Below are positions 27,211 to 35,125 of a stretch of DNA of 64,000 bases, piece after piece. Every line of letters begins with the position of its first letter. Position 1 is the first letter of the stretch. A model generated the notes under the pieces. That model was not told the DNA's origin and searched no databases. It was given only the letters and a program-made list of their open reading frames with translations. Both the position numbers and the translations under genes were made by a program. Origin of the DNA: Anaerolineales bacterium (GTDB lineage Bacteria; Chloroflexota; Anaerolineae; Anaerolineales; Villigracilaceae); assembly GCA_025056175.1 (NCBI GenBank), contig JANWWK010000064.1, positions 1-64,000 on the forward strand. Direction: 5' to 3'.

Positions 27211-27609
27211 TTACCATTTGGGTTCTTCGGTCAGTTGATACGTCGCCTGGCAGTAGGGACAGGTCACCACCGGCGCACCAGCCATAATTTTGATGTCGTT
27301 GGAGGTAATGGGCCCGCCGCAAGACTGGCATTTCATTTGGGAGACTTTCGTTTCGCCAGGTAAATCCACTTTCATCGTCACCTGTTGAACGACCTCGGTC
27401 TTTTGCCCGCGCATGCCCATCCACACCAGCCCGCCACCGCCTGCAAAAAAGAGCAGAGAGAGACAAACGAAACCGATTCCAAACGTCAACCAGTTGGAAC
27501 TGCCGCTCTGGGCGGTGGAACCAATCAGAAGCAGCGCGCCATAGCCAAGCAAGCACAAACCAATCAGAAACAAAAGCGCCGCGCCGATGAATGCTGCTGT
27601 CTTTCCCAT
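27211..27609 (-). CDS. Small membrane protein with C-terminal zinc ribbon
   Basis: This is a 132-residue protein with two transmembrane helices (about 8-30 and 42-66) and a C-terminal zinc-ribbon-like domain with Cys pairs at 94/97 (KCQSCGGP) and 117/120 (TCPYCQ). It has a strong AGGAGG ribosome site and is the first gene of the radical SAM operon, directly behind a good promoter. Its role is unknown; in this context it might deliver metal or contact the Cys-tailed protein, but that is only inferred from position. Confidence 0.82.
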   Translation of the reverse strand: MGKTAAFIGAALLFLIGLCLLGYGALLLIGSTAQSGSSNWLTFGIGFVCLSLLFFAGGGGLVWMGMRGQKTEVVQQVTMKVDLPGETKVSQMKCQSCGGPITSNDIKIMAGAPVVTCPYCQATYQLTEEPKW

Positions 27610-27642
27610 ACGAAAGCCTCCTAAAAGAACAGATTAACCTTC

Positions 27643-27671
27643 AGTGTAGCACGCGCTACAGGCCAAGACAA
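27643..27671 (-). promoter_or_regulatory. Promoter of the radical SAM / Cys-tail operon with overlapping inverted repeat
   Basis: On the minus strand TTGTCT (27671-27666) and TACACT (27648-27643) are separated by exactly 17 nt. A perfect inverted repeat TGTAGC-N4-GCTACA (27645-27660) overlaps the -10 box and spacer, a typical place for an operator. The regulator is not known. Confidence 0.6.
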
Positions 27672-27776
27672 ATGACTTTCGTCTGTTTTTGCATGTGATT
27701 TGGATGTTCACGCGCAGGGTGTTTTGGGATTGAATAGCCGGGGTTCAGCCGTCTTCGGACAACCTTAAATGAATAA

Positions 27777-27808
27777 CCCGGACGTTCACACGTGGCATGA
27801 AGTCCGGG
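27777..27808 (-). terminator. Terminator of metG
   Basis: A two-part stem (cccggac with gtccggg, then ttca with tgaa) lies 37 nt after the metG stop. On the minus strand it is followed by TTATTCATTT. It separates metG from the downstream radical SAM operon. Confidence 0.7.
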
Positions 27809-27844
27809 CGGGATGGAGCAACGGATATGTTTCGTCGGTCAGGA

Positions 27845-29647
27845 TTAACGTCCCAGCCGGGCACGCTCTTCTTCGGCCAGTTTCTCATCCAATTTCTTGA
27901 AGAGGGGCGCGGGTGGGTTGAGTCTTGCGCCGGGTTGCAACTGGCTGGGCTGCCATTGCACGCCAGTTTCGGCTTCGGCAGGGCGATACCGCAGGACAGT
28001 GTGCGCACCGAGGGAATCTTGAACTTCTTCGGTGTACTGAGCGCCAAAGAGCGGCGTCTGATAGCCAAAAAAGCCATGCAGTTTTTCGGAGGAGAAGGGC
28101 AAAATAGGCGCAAACAGCAGTTTGAGCGAATCAATGGCGCGCAAGGCGGTGTAAATCGTCCGTGCAGCAGATTCGCGGTCGGTTTTGATGGCCGTCCACG
28201 GGGCGTTCGCATCCAGGTAACGGTTGACTTCGGTCGCCAGACGGAGGCATTCTTTCAAAGCGTCGCGCAATTTCACAGCGTCGTAGAGCGCGCCAACCGA
28301 CTGAAAGCCGTTCTCGATGGTAGCGAGCAGTTCCCGGTCAGAATCACGCAAAGTAGCCAGGTCCACCGGCGGGACGCAGCCCTCCCAATGTTTATAACTG
28401 AAAGAAAGTACACGGTTTGCCAGGTTGCCCCAGGTGGCAACCAGCTCGCTGTTATTGCGCGCTATGAACTCGCCCCAATCCCAATCGCTGTCTTTGGCTT
28501 CAGGCATGTTGACGGTCAGGTAGTAACGGAGAGCGTCGGCATCGTATCGGGTCAGGGCATCACGACCCCATACCGCCCAGTTGCGGCTGCCGCTGATTTT
28601 TTGCCCCTCCAGGTTCATGAACTGGTTGGCGGGGACATCGTAAGGCAGGGTGAGCAAAATACCCTGTTCACCGTTGAAGATTTCGGCAAATTTCTCACCC
28701 ACACCCATCAGTTCTGCTGGCCAAAGCGAGGTGTGGAAGAAAATGTTGTCTTTGCCGATAAAATAGAACTGGCGCGCCTGTGGGTTAGCCCACCACTGCT
28801 TCCAGGCTTCGGGTTGACCACTGATGCGCGCCCACTCGATGGCCGCTGAGAGATAACCAATGACCGCCTCGAACCAGACGTACAGACATTTGCCAGCCCA
28901 ACCTTCCACCGGAACCGGAATACCCCAGTCCAAATCACGGGTGATGGGGCGCGGCTTGAGGCCTTCGGCGTTGATTTTGCCAAGCGATTCTCCCAGCACA
29001 GTCTCACGCATGTGTCCGGCGCGGGCTTTCAAGAACTCCACCACGCGCGGTTCAAGTTTGGACAGGTCAATATAGAAATGCTCAGTTTCGCGCAATTCGG
29101 GGGTGGAGGTATCTCCAGCCCATTTGGAGCGCGGGTTGATTAATTTCGCCGGTTCCAGCACGTTGCCACACTTATCGCACTGGTCAGAGCGTGCGCCCTC
29201 AAAACCGCAAATGTAGCACGTGCCTTCGATGTAACGGTCAGGCAGGAATTTACCTAAGCCAGGCGAATACCATTGTGGTTCGACTCTGGTAAAGAGATAA
29301 CCATTCTCTTTCAACGCCAGGAAGATGCTCTGTGAGACTTTGAAGTGATTCTCGGTATGGGTGCTGGTAAACAGGTCATAAGTGATACCATAACCCTGGA
29401 AGACTTCCAGAAAAGTGGCATGATATTGTTTGTACACTTCTTCGACCGGCTTCTTGAGTTTATCAGCGCTCATGGTGACGGGCGTGCCATGCGAATCACT
29501 GCCAGACACGACCAGGACACGATTCCCTTTCAGACGGTGGTAGCGCGCGACGATGTCACCGGGCAGGTGCGAGCCGGTGATGTTGCCGACGTGGATTTCG
29601 GCGTTGGCGTAAGGCCAGGCGATGGCGATTAAGATGTGTTCAGACAT
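27845..29647 (-). CDS. metG: Methionyl-tRNA synthetase
   Basis: This 600-residue class I aminoacyl-tRNA synthetase charges tRNA-Met. The HIGH-type signature is HVGN within ANAEIHVGNITGSH, the connective-peptide zinc knuckle has Cys pairs in CYICGFEG and CDKCG, and the KMSKS loop reads KISGS. The anticodon-binding helical domain follows. The C-terminal tRNA-binding OB domain found in many MetRS proteins is absent. The ATG at 29647 is chosen because the protein family begins MSEHILIAIAWPYANAEIH and AAAGGAA precedes it; the frame upstream is non-coding leader. Confidence 0.96.
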   Translation of the reverse strand: MSEHILIAIAWPYANAEIHVGNITGSHLPGDIVARYHRLKGNRVLVVSGSDSHGTPVTMSADKLKKPVEEVYKQYHATFLEVFQGYGITYDLFTSTHTENHFKVSQSIFLALKENGYLFTRVEPQWYSPGLGKFLPDRYIEGTCYICGFEGARSDQCDKCGNVLEPAKLINPRSKWAGDTSTPELRETEHFYIDLSKLEPRVVEFLKARAGHMRETVLGESLGKINAEGLKPRPITRDLDWGIPVPVEGWAGKCLYVWFEAVIGYLSAAIEWARISGQPEAWKQWWANPQARQFYFIGKDNIFFHTSLWPAELMGVGEKFAEIFNGEQGILLTLPYDVPANQFMNLEGQKISGSRNWAVWGRDALTRYDADALRYYLTVNMPEAKDSDWDWGEFIARNNSELVATWGNLANRVLSFSYKHWEGCVPPVDLATLRDSDRELLATIENGFQSVGALYDAVKLRDALKECLRLATEVNRYLDANAPWTAIKTDRESAARTIYTALRAIDSLKLLFAPILPFSSEKLHGFFGYQTPLFGAQYTEEVQDSLGAHTVLRYRPAEAETGVQWQPSQLQPGARLNPPAPLFKKLDEKLAEEERARLGR

Positions 29648-29701
29648 AGACAATTCCTTTTGAGGATTGAAGAATTCAGGGGTTGGAGAAGGCAAAGAAA
29701 C

Positions 29702-29789
29702 AAAAAGGACTGCCCTCGCGCTGGACAGCCCTCCGGTGACGGCGTTTTGACGTGCTAACGCGTTCCCTTCGACGCTGTCCCGGCGAGGG
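29702..29789 (-). promoter_or_regulatory. Attenuator-like leader of metG
   Basis: Between tatC and metG, read on the minus strand, two mutually exclusive structures can form. One is a 9-bp hairpin (29723-29731 with 29707-29715) directly followed by TTTTTG, an intrinsic terminator 50 nt before the metG start. The other pairs CCCTCGC (29789-29783) with GCGAGGG (29719-29713) and GGACAGC (29780-29774) with GCTGTCC (29729-29723), which removes the terminator. No T-box antiterminator sequence (GGTGGnACC) is visible. It may instead be the tat operon terminator with a downstream metG promoter. Confidence 0.5.
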
Positions 29790-29844
29790 TGGGCATGGAC
29801 ATCATGAACATCGCGTGAAACACAGTCAACATATTTTAATTTTA

Positions 29845-30774
29845 CTATATCTTCTCGTCTACAGCTCGGTTTCGGCTGATTATCTGCGCTGCTGCGCTGA
29901 ACAAAATGCTGAAGAAGTACAACATTGCCAGCGGCAACATGGTAATACCCATCGTCAGCGCATCGGTGGTGGGGGTAATCAACGCAGAGACGACAGCAAT
30001 CAGCACCAGCGCCAGCCGCCACTGCTCCAGAAGCATAGCGGGCTTCACCAGCCCGATGGCCGAAAGAACGTAAATGAGCAGGGGAAACTCGAAGGCCAAT
30101 CCAATCCAGAACAGGAGACCCGTGACAAATTTGATGTAGCTATCCACCGTCCAGTTGACCGTGACCTGGATGAACCCGGTCTCGATGAACGGTAAGGCGA
30201 CCGGCAACAGGATGTAATAGGTAAACGCCATGCCGCTCACAAAGAACAGGGCTGCCAGCGGAATGAACAACAGGCTGAACTGCCGCTCACGGGGCATCAG
30301 TCCGGGCGCAAGGAACAGCCAAACTTCAAACGCGAGATACGGAGAGGCAAACACCAACCCTGAAATCAGCGCAACGCGCATGAACACGCCCACCGTTTCG
30401 GTCACTGCCACAGCCTGAAGACGTTCCAACCCACCCACCGGTACGGACAGGAAGGCCACCAGGTCATTTGTAAAATAGAACGACAAAGCCGTCGTCACAA
30501 TGACCGCTGCCAGCATCCGCAATAAGTGCTTGCGGAGGGCATCGAGTTCTTCCAAAATGCTCTCCGGACGTTGAAAGGCATCGCTAATTGCATCAATGAC
30601 CGGGCGGTCTTCTGGCACTTCGGTCAGAAAGCGGTAAAACACCGAACGGCGAAAGGCATCGGTGACGGGACGAAAAAGCCACGCCAGCAGGCGAAACGGC
30701 AAGAGAAACAGCCACCTGGTCAATCGAAACGGAGCGGCGATGAGCCAGGCAATAGCACGACGAAGACGCGGCAT
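29845..30774 (-). CDS. tatC: Sec-independent protein translocase TatC
   Basis: This 309-residue inner-membrane protein has six predicted helices with TatC motifs: ESILEELDALRKHL at the N-terminal cytoplasmic side, SPYLAFEVWLFLAPGL, the YYILLPVALPF segment and FEFPLLIYVLSAIGLV with the conserved Glu/Pro. TatC recognises twin-arginine signals on folded exported proteins. It has an unusual N-terminal extension of about 70 residues with basic amphipathic segments before the normal start region. It lies 6 nt after the TatA/B gene. A likely client, the L,D-transpeptidase with SRRDFLK, is encoded at 60932. Confidence 0.95.
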   Translation of the reverse strand: MPRLRRAIAWLIAAPFRLTRWLFLLPFRLLAWLFRPVTDAFRRSVFYRFLTEVPEDRPVIDAISDAFQRPESILEELDALRKHLLRMLAAVIVTTALSFYFTNDLVAFLSVPVGGLERLQAVAVTETVGVFMRVALISGLVFASPYLAFEVWLFLAPGLMPRERQFSLLFIPLAALFFVSGMAFTYYILLPVALPFIETGFIQVTVNWTVDSYIKFVTGLLFWIGLAFEFPLLIYVLSAIGLVKPAMLLEQWRLALVLIAVVSALITPTTDALTMGITMLPLAMLYFFSILFSAAAQIISRNRAVDEKI

Positions 30775-30780
30775 AGCAGG

Positions 30781-31173
30781 TCAGGATTCGGAGGTGGGGG
30801 GAGAGGAGGGCGGCAGCGTTTGACCCTGCACAGGCGCAGCTGGTTTGGAGGGGAACGGCGCCGCCAGAATCTGCCGCCGGGCTGTTTCGACTTCTTCCAG
30901 GCTCTGGCGGGCAGCGGTTTCTACGTTTCCTTTCACCTGTTGCACTTCGGCCTGAAGTTCTTCTAACCCGGCTTCACGCATGAGTTTGACGGGCAGCTGC
31001 TGAATTTCACGCCCGGTGTTACGCATCACCTGCCAGGTAGGCGACGTGACGAAAGCGCGCAAAGCACGTCCAATGGTGCGCCCGGCTTTGACCATATCTT
31101 TTGGACCGAGCAAGATGAGCGCCAGAAGAACAATGAAGAAAATTTCAGGCAGGCCGATGCCCAAAATGTCCAT
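30781..31173 (-). CDS. Twin-arginine translocase subunit TatA/TatB
   Basis: This 130-residue protein starts MDILGIGLPEIFFIVLLALILLG (positions 1-23), the single membrane helix plus Gly hinge of the TatA/B family, followed by the amphipathic helix and a long Pro/Ser-rich tail. The Glu in LPE and the length favour TatB, but one gene may serve both roles in this lineage. The ATG at 31173 follows AAAGGCGG and overlaps the nusB stop region, so expression with nusB and tatC is likely. Confidence 0.88.
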   Translation of the reverse strand: MDILGIGLPEIFFIVLLALILLGPKDMVKAGRTIGRALRAFVTSPTWQVMRNTGREIQQLPVKLMREAGLEELQAEVQQVKGNVETAARQSLEEVETARRQILAAPFPSKPAAPVQGQTLPPSSPPTSES

Positions 31174-31174
31174 C

Positions 31175-31627
31175 CTAACCGCCTTTCTTGAGGAGCGAGG
31201 CCAGGATGTGTTGATGGTCGGCCAAACTCCCCAGTACGCCGTTGACAAAGCGCGGAGCAGTATCAGAGCCAAAGGTTTTTGCCAGTTCTACTGCTTCGTT
31301 AATGGCAACTTTGAGCGGTGTGACTTCTGCAACGGCAAATTCCCAAACAGCCATGCGCAGGATGTTACGGTCAATCGCGGCTATCTGGTCGAAAGGCCAT
31401 TCCGGCGCATATTCGGCAATGACATCATCAAGCCGGGCGGCGATGGGGTAAACGCCAAAGATGATTTGCCGGGCAAACTCCACCAGGTCTTCGCTCAGGC
31501 CATCCTGGCCCTCAGTGCGTTCGTCTTCCAGACGCTGCTGGAGAACATCGCCTGGACGGTGGTCGGTCAAATCTACTTCGTAAAGTACTTGCAGGGCCAG
31601 TGCGCGCGCCCTGGTGCGAGATTTCAT
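31175..31627 (-). CDS. nusB: Transcription antitermination protein NusB
   Basis: This 150-residue all-helical protein begins RTRARALALQVLYEVD and contains DQIAAIDRNILRMAVWEF and AINEAVELAKTFGSDTAPRFVNGVLG, all hallmarks of NusB. NusB with NusE (S10) loads on boxA RNA to prevent early termination in rRNA operons. It lies 6 nt after the Asp23-family gene and next to tatA/B in one operon starting at fabG. Confidence 0.96.
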   Translation of the reverse strand: MKSRTRARALALQVLYEVDLTDHRPGDVLQQRLEDERTEGQDGLSEDLVEFARQIIFGVYPIAARLDDVIAEYAPEWPFDQIAAIDRNILRMAVWEFAVAEVTPLKVAINEAVELAKTFGSDTAPRFVNGVLGSLADHQHILASLLKKGG

Positions 31628-31633
31628 AAGCGG

Positions 31634-31984
31634 TTATTCGCCTGCCTGGTATTCGATGTCTTCGATGTGGATATTGACGTGGCCGACTTCCATGCCGACC
31701 ATTTCGGAGATGGCGCGCGCCACCTGCGTCTGCACATTCCGGCTCACTTCGCGCACGTTGTAACCGCTCTTGAGAACAAGATACAGTTCGATATACACCA
31801 GCCCATCTTCAACGGTCAGCCGTACACCATCATCGGCGCCACGCCGAAAAAGGCGGTCGAACCCGCCAGGAACAGACGCCAGGCGGGCAACACCTTCGAC
31901 ACCCAGAGCGGCCATACGCGCAATTGTCAGCAAGACATCTGGGGCCAAAGTGGTCTTACCGGGGGAACGATATTCTTCGGTCAT
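31634..31984 (-). CDS. Asp23/Gls24 family envelope stress protein (DUF322)
   Basis: This 116-residue protein contains the Asp23 core: LLTIARMAALGVEGVARL, VYIELYLVLKSGYNVREVSRNVQTQV and NVHI-like VGHVNIHIEDIEY. Family members in Firmicutes associate with the membrane and counter envelope stress; here the role is inferred. It sits between fabG and nusB, a common position for this family next to nusB. A good AAGGAG site overlaps the end of fabG. Confidence 0.9.
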   Translation of the reverse strand: MTEEYRSPGKTTLAPDVLLTIARMAALGVEGVARLASVPGGFDRLFRRGADDGVRLTVEDGLVYIELYLVLKSGYNVREVSRNVQTQVARAISEMVGMEVGHVNIHIEDIEYQAGE

Positions 31985-31993
31985 GATTTCTCC

Positions 31994-32752
31994 TTACATC
32001 ATTGCCATACCACCATCCACGCCCAGCACCTGCCCGGTGATGTAGGCAGCCTGGTCGCTGGCGAGAAACGCCACCGCATAGGCAATCTCTTCAGGTTGGC
32101 CTTTGCGTCCCAAAGGAACGAGTTTGAGCGCGGCTTCCAGCGTTTCGGGTGGCATGGAAAGCAGGATTTCCGTATCCACAAAACCAGGCGCCACTGCGTT
32201 GACGGTGATGTTGCGCCCGGCCACCTCACGCGCCAGGGCTTTGGTAAAACCAATTTGCCCGGCTTTGGAGGCAGAATAGTTGGTCTGACCGGGGTTGCCC
32301 ATTTGCCCGGCCACAGAAGCAATGTTGATGATGCGGCCGTAGCGCTTGCGCATCATGTGTTTGACTGCCGCCTTGGAACAAATAAACGTGGATTTCAGGT
32401 TGGTATCCAGCACGGCATCCCAGTCTTCTTCGGTCAGCATCATAATCAACTTATCGCGGGTGATTCCAGCGTTGTTGACCAGGATGTGCAGGTCGCCGAA
32501 GGTTTCGATGGCGAATTTGATGAGATTCTGCGCCGCAGCAGGGTCGGCCACATCTGCCTGGAAGGCAGCAGCCTGCCCACCCCAGCCCTGAATCTCGCGG
32601 ACGACGGCTTCTGCCGCTTCGGGAGACCTGTTGTAATTGACAACCACCTTTGCGCCACGGCGAGCCAGTTCGAGGGCAATCGCGCGTCCGATGCCACGCG
32701 AGCCGCCCGTCACCACAGCCACTTTGTCTTTCAGCGATAAGAACTCACTCAT
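31994..32752 (-). CDS. fabG: 3-oxoacyl-ACP reductase FabG-type SDR
   Basis: This 252-residue short-chain dehydrogenase has the NADP-binding [16 protein letters not shown] in [12 protein letters not shown], the catalytic Ser-Tyr-Lys ([22 protein letters not shown]) and the C-terminal [12 protein letters not shown], which fits FabG closely. FabG reduces 3-oxoacyl-ACP in fatty-acid elongation. An AGGAG site precedes the ATG and a TATAAT lies just upstream. It is the first gene of the fabG-asp23-nusB-tatA/B-tatC series. Other SDR substrates cannot be excluded since no other fab genes are nearby. Confidence 0.9.
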   Translation of the reverse strand: MSEFLSLKDKVAVVTGGSRGIGRAIALELARRGAKVVVNYNRSPEAAEAVVREIQGWGGQAAAFQADVADPAAAQNLIKFAIETFGDLHILVNNAGITRDKLIMMLTEEDWDAVLDTNLKSTFICSKAAVKHMMRKRYGRIINIASVAGQMGNPGQTNYSASKAGQIGFTKALAREVAGRNITVNAVAPGFVDTEILLSMPPETLEAALKLVPLGRKGQPEEIAYAVAFLASDQAAYITGQVLGVDGGMAMM

Positions 32753-32772
32753 GCGTTTGCTCCTGAGGGGGA

Positions 32773-32778
32773 ATTATA
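32773..32778 (-). promoter_or_regulatory. -10 box of the fabG operon
   Basis: TATAAT on the minus strand lies 21 nt upstream of the fabG start. The -35 region is a weak match, so promoter assignment rests on the -10 alone. Confidence 0.45.
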
Positions 32779-32838
32779 CACGAGGATACAACACGGGGAA
32801 CGGGGAGGAGTGACGGGGAAAGCAGAGAGAGAAAACCG

Positions 32839-33486
32839 TCAGCATTTCCGAAATCCAAATCCCAGCGCCAAACCGGCAAGCATGACAAAACTGACGATGT
32901 AGACGACGGCATCCTGCCAGAAGCGAAGCGGGAAGAGACGAATCAGGGTATCGTCATAGCGGAAAATCCAGGAATCGCCCTCGAAGAACAGGCTGTGAAA
33001 CCAGGCAAAGAACTGCCAGAACGAAATGGCTGCAAACGCCCCCAACGCTGCCAGCAGGCCAACTGTCAGAAAGCCGCCCCAGCGTAAACCAGCGCAGAAA
33101 GCCGGCATCTGGCGCGTCCGCCAGGCCCATACAGCAACGAGAGCCAGCAAGGCCAGGTTGACGTACCAGACCCGCAACAGCATCTGCACCACGTTCTTGA
33201 CATCCAGCATGTGCTGGAGTTCGCGTTCATTGTAGATAGGCGTACCGTTCTCAAAGCGCAGCCCGGCCAGAAACGACAGGTCGGCATCGTTGAGCAGATA
33301 CTCGATGGACGGCCTGGCCCAACGCAGTCGGTCTTCGAGCGTAAAGCCATACGGGTCGGCAGGAAAACCCGGCATGCGGTATTCAATTTCGGGGAAAAGC
33401 GGCGTCATCAACAAGCGTGCGCCAAGCATGATAAGCACAAAGGGAACAAGCAAAGCAGTAAGCCAGGAAATCAGTTTCGACAGCAT
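32839..33486 (-). CDS. TIGR01906 family (DUF1461) integral membrane protein
   Basis: This 215-residue protein has four predicted transmembrane helices: near the N-terminus, two in the middle (VWYVNLALLALVAVWAW and FLTVGLLAALGAFAAISFW) and one at the C-terminus. The extracytoplasmic loops contain the motif FPADPYGFTLEDRLRW and YNERELQHMLDVKNVV, which match the DUF1461/TIGR01906 family. The function of the family is not known. The ATG follows GGAGATA. It is encoded 27 nt after the spermidine-synthase-like gene on the same strand. Confidence 0.82.
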   Translation of the reverse strand: MLSKLISWLTALLVPFVLIMLGARLLMTPLFPEIEYRMPGFPADPYGFTLEDRLRWARPSIEYLLNDADLSFLAGLRFENGTPIYNERELQHMLDVKNVVQMLLRVWYVNLALLALVAVWAWRTRQMPAFCAGLRWGGFLTVGLLAALGAFAAISFWQFFAWFHSLFFEGDSWIFRYDDTLIRLFPLRFWQDAVVYIVSFVMLAGLALGFGFRKC

Positions 33487-33513
33487 AAGTATCTCCAGAG
33501 AGATTGAGTACGC

Positions 33514-35064
33514 TTACTTCAGTTCCTGCACTCCACCCGTCAGAATGAAGTTCAACACCAGGCTGTTCGTCACCCATTCGATGGGCGAACGGTCATCGGT
33601 ATAGACCGTGCCACCAGCAGGTGCAGGCTGAAGAGCGGCGTAGGTAATGGTGGCGGCCTGCACCAGCAGCGGCGGCGCGTTCGGGTCACGCTGCAGGGCA
33701 GCCAGGTTGAAGGCCAGGTTATCGGGCGAGGTGGGCTGTCTGGTGGCAAACAAAATCGAGTTGAAGGTATATGGCAAATCCATCACATGGGTTGAGGGCA
33801 AAACCGTGCGAATGGTGGCTGCCAGGTCGTTGATGAGCCGTCGGTCGTTGGGTGCGCGTCCGATGTTAATTGCCAGCACACCATCCTCGGTCAAGTGCGC
33901 GGCGCAAATGGCAAAAAATTCCTGCGTGGTCAGGTGCGGCGGGATGTAAGGCGGACGGTAGGCGTCCACCACGATAATATCATACTGATACGGGCTGTGT
34001 TCCAGTCCCCAGCGGCCATCGGCGGCATAGGCGTTCAGGTTGGGCAGAGTCATCCCAAAGTATTCCCGCCCAACCTCGATGATTTCCGGGTCAATTTCCC
34101 AGCCATCTATCGGAATCGGGCCATAAATGGCCGTTGCCTGGCGGGCAGCCGTGCCAGCGGCCAGACCGATGATTGCCATGCGCTCCACCTGAGTCGTGCG
34201 AAAGGGCGGCGGGTTGAACAACGGCCCCACCGAAAACTGTTCCCACGGGCCGCCGTAGAACAACTCGGTGGGGTGATATTGCGAATGTACGCCCTGACCC
34301 TCGTTTAACCGCAAATAGCGCGTGCCATTCAGTTCCAAAACCTCGATGTAGTTATAAGCGGATTCGGCTTCGTAAATCTGTCCTGGCGTAGATTTGATAC
34401 GATAATCGTTGAGCAGGGCAAGCAGTCCCAAAAAGAGCGGCATGACCAGAAAAGGCAAAACGGTCCGCAGGCCGGCTTCTCGCCACAGACCGAGCAACGC
34501 CACCAGGAGCATGATGCCGCTGAAAAGTAGAAAAGAGAGCGTGACCCCAATGAGCGGAAACAAGACCAGCGTAGGGAGAAAAGCCCCCAGCACCGACCCC
34601 AACGTGGAGAGCGCATATACTGCCCCGGCCACATTCCCTGCGCGAGTGGGGTCTTCTACCAGCAAGCGGATGACGAACGGCGAGGTCACTGCCAGCAAGG
34701 TGATGGGAACGCTGAACAGGATGAGCGTGGCGGCAAATGCGCCAAAAGCGGCATCCAGGCGCAAACTGTCAAACGCCAGCGCTGCTCCGCGCAAGACCGG
34801 TTGTGCCACGAACGGGACAATCCCCAGCGCAAACGCCCCCAGTGCCAGGATGGTAAACAACGTGCGCGGATACGGTGAACGGTCGGCCCAGCGGCCGCCT
34901 AACTGATAGCCAGCAGCAAAATAGACCAGAATCAGGCCGATGACGCTGGCCCATACCAGGTTACTGGAACCGTAAATGGTCTGCAGCAGGCGCGAAGCGC
35001 CAAACTCAGCGGCCAGGGTGGTCATGCCAGAGAAAAAGACGGTAAAGTAGAGAAAGCGGCGCAT
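33514..35064 (-). CDS. Fused membrane / spermidine synthase-like protein
   Basis: This 516-residue protein has an N-terminal membrane domain of about seven helices (GMTTLAAEFGASRLLQTIYG opening, as in fused MFS/spermidine synthase proteins) and a C-terminal Rossmann methyltransferase-like domain. The latter has IGLAAGTAARQATAIYG, DGWEIDPEIIEVGREYF and DIIVVDAYRPPYIPPHLTT, matching spermidine synthase. The usual D-x-x-D pair for putrescine binding is not complete, so the true substrate is open. The start is taken at the ATG at 35064; a TTG 12 nt upstream is also possible. The neighbours give no further hint. Confidence 0.83.
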   Translation of the reverse strand: MRRFLYFTVFFSGMTTLAAEFGASRLLQTIYGSSNLVWASVIGLILVYFAAGYQLGGRWADRSPYPRTLFTILALGAFALGIVPFVAQPVLRGAALAFDSLRLDAAFGAFAATLILFSVPITLLAVTSPFVIRLLVEDPTRAGNVAGAVYALSTLGSVLGAFLPTLVLFPLIGVTLSFLLFSGIMLLVALLGLWREAGLRTVLPFLVMPLFLGLLALLNDYRIKSTPGQIYEAESAYNYIEVLELNGTRYLRLNEGQGVHSQYHPTELFYGGPWEQFSVGPLFNPPPFRTTQVERMAIIGLAAGTAARQATAIYGPIPIDGWEIDPEIIEVGREYFGMTLPNLNAYAADGRWGLEHSPYQYDIIVVDAYRPPYIPPHLTTQEFFAICAAHLTEDGVLAINIGRAPNDRRLINDLAATIRTVLPSTHVMDLPYTFNSILFATRQPTSPDNLAFNLAALQRDPNAPPLLVQAATITYAALQPAPAGGTVYTDDRSPIEWVTNSLVLNFILTGGVQELK

Positions 35065-35125
35065 AACAAATCTCAATTTATCAAGAGAAACGGAGCGTTT
35101 GAGCGAATATGGCTATCCACAAGCA

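Noticed and set aside
27797-28849. A 350-codon plus-strand open frame
   Set aside because: It is antisense to metG; metG has the complete synthetase motifs.
29648-29844. T-box riboswitch upstream of metG
   Set aside because: No GGTGGnACC antiterminator bulge or clear specifier stem was found, so only a generic attenuator is proposed.
29648-30022. N-terminal extension of methionyl-tRNA synthetase
   Set aside because: The frame is open by chance through the leader and the end of tatC; the synthetase family starts at the ATG at 29647, which has its own ribosome site.
31016-32740. A 574-codon plus-strand open frame
   Set aside because: It runs antisense through tatA/B, nusB, the Asp23-family gene and fabG, all of which are recognisable.
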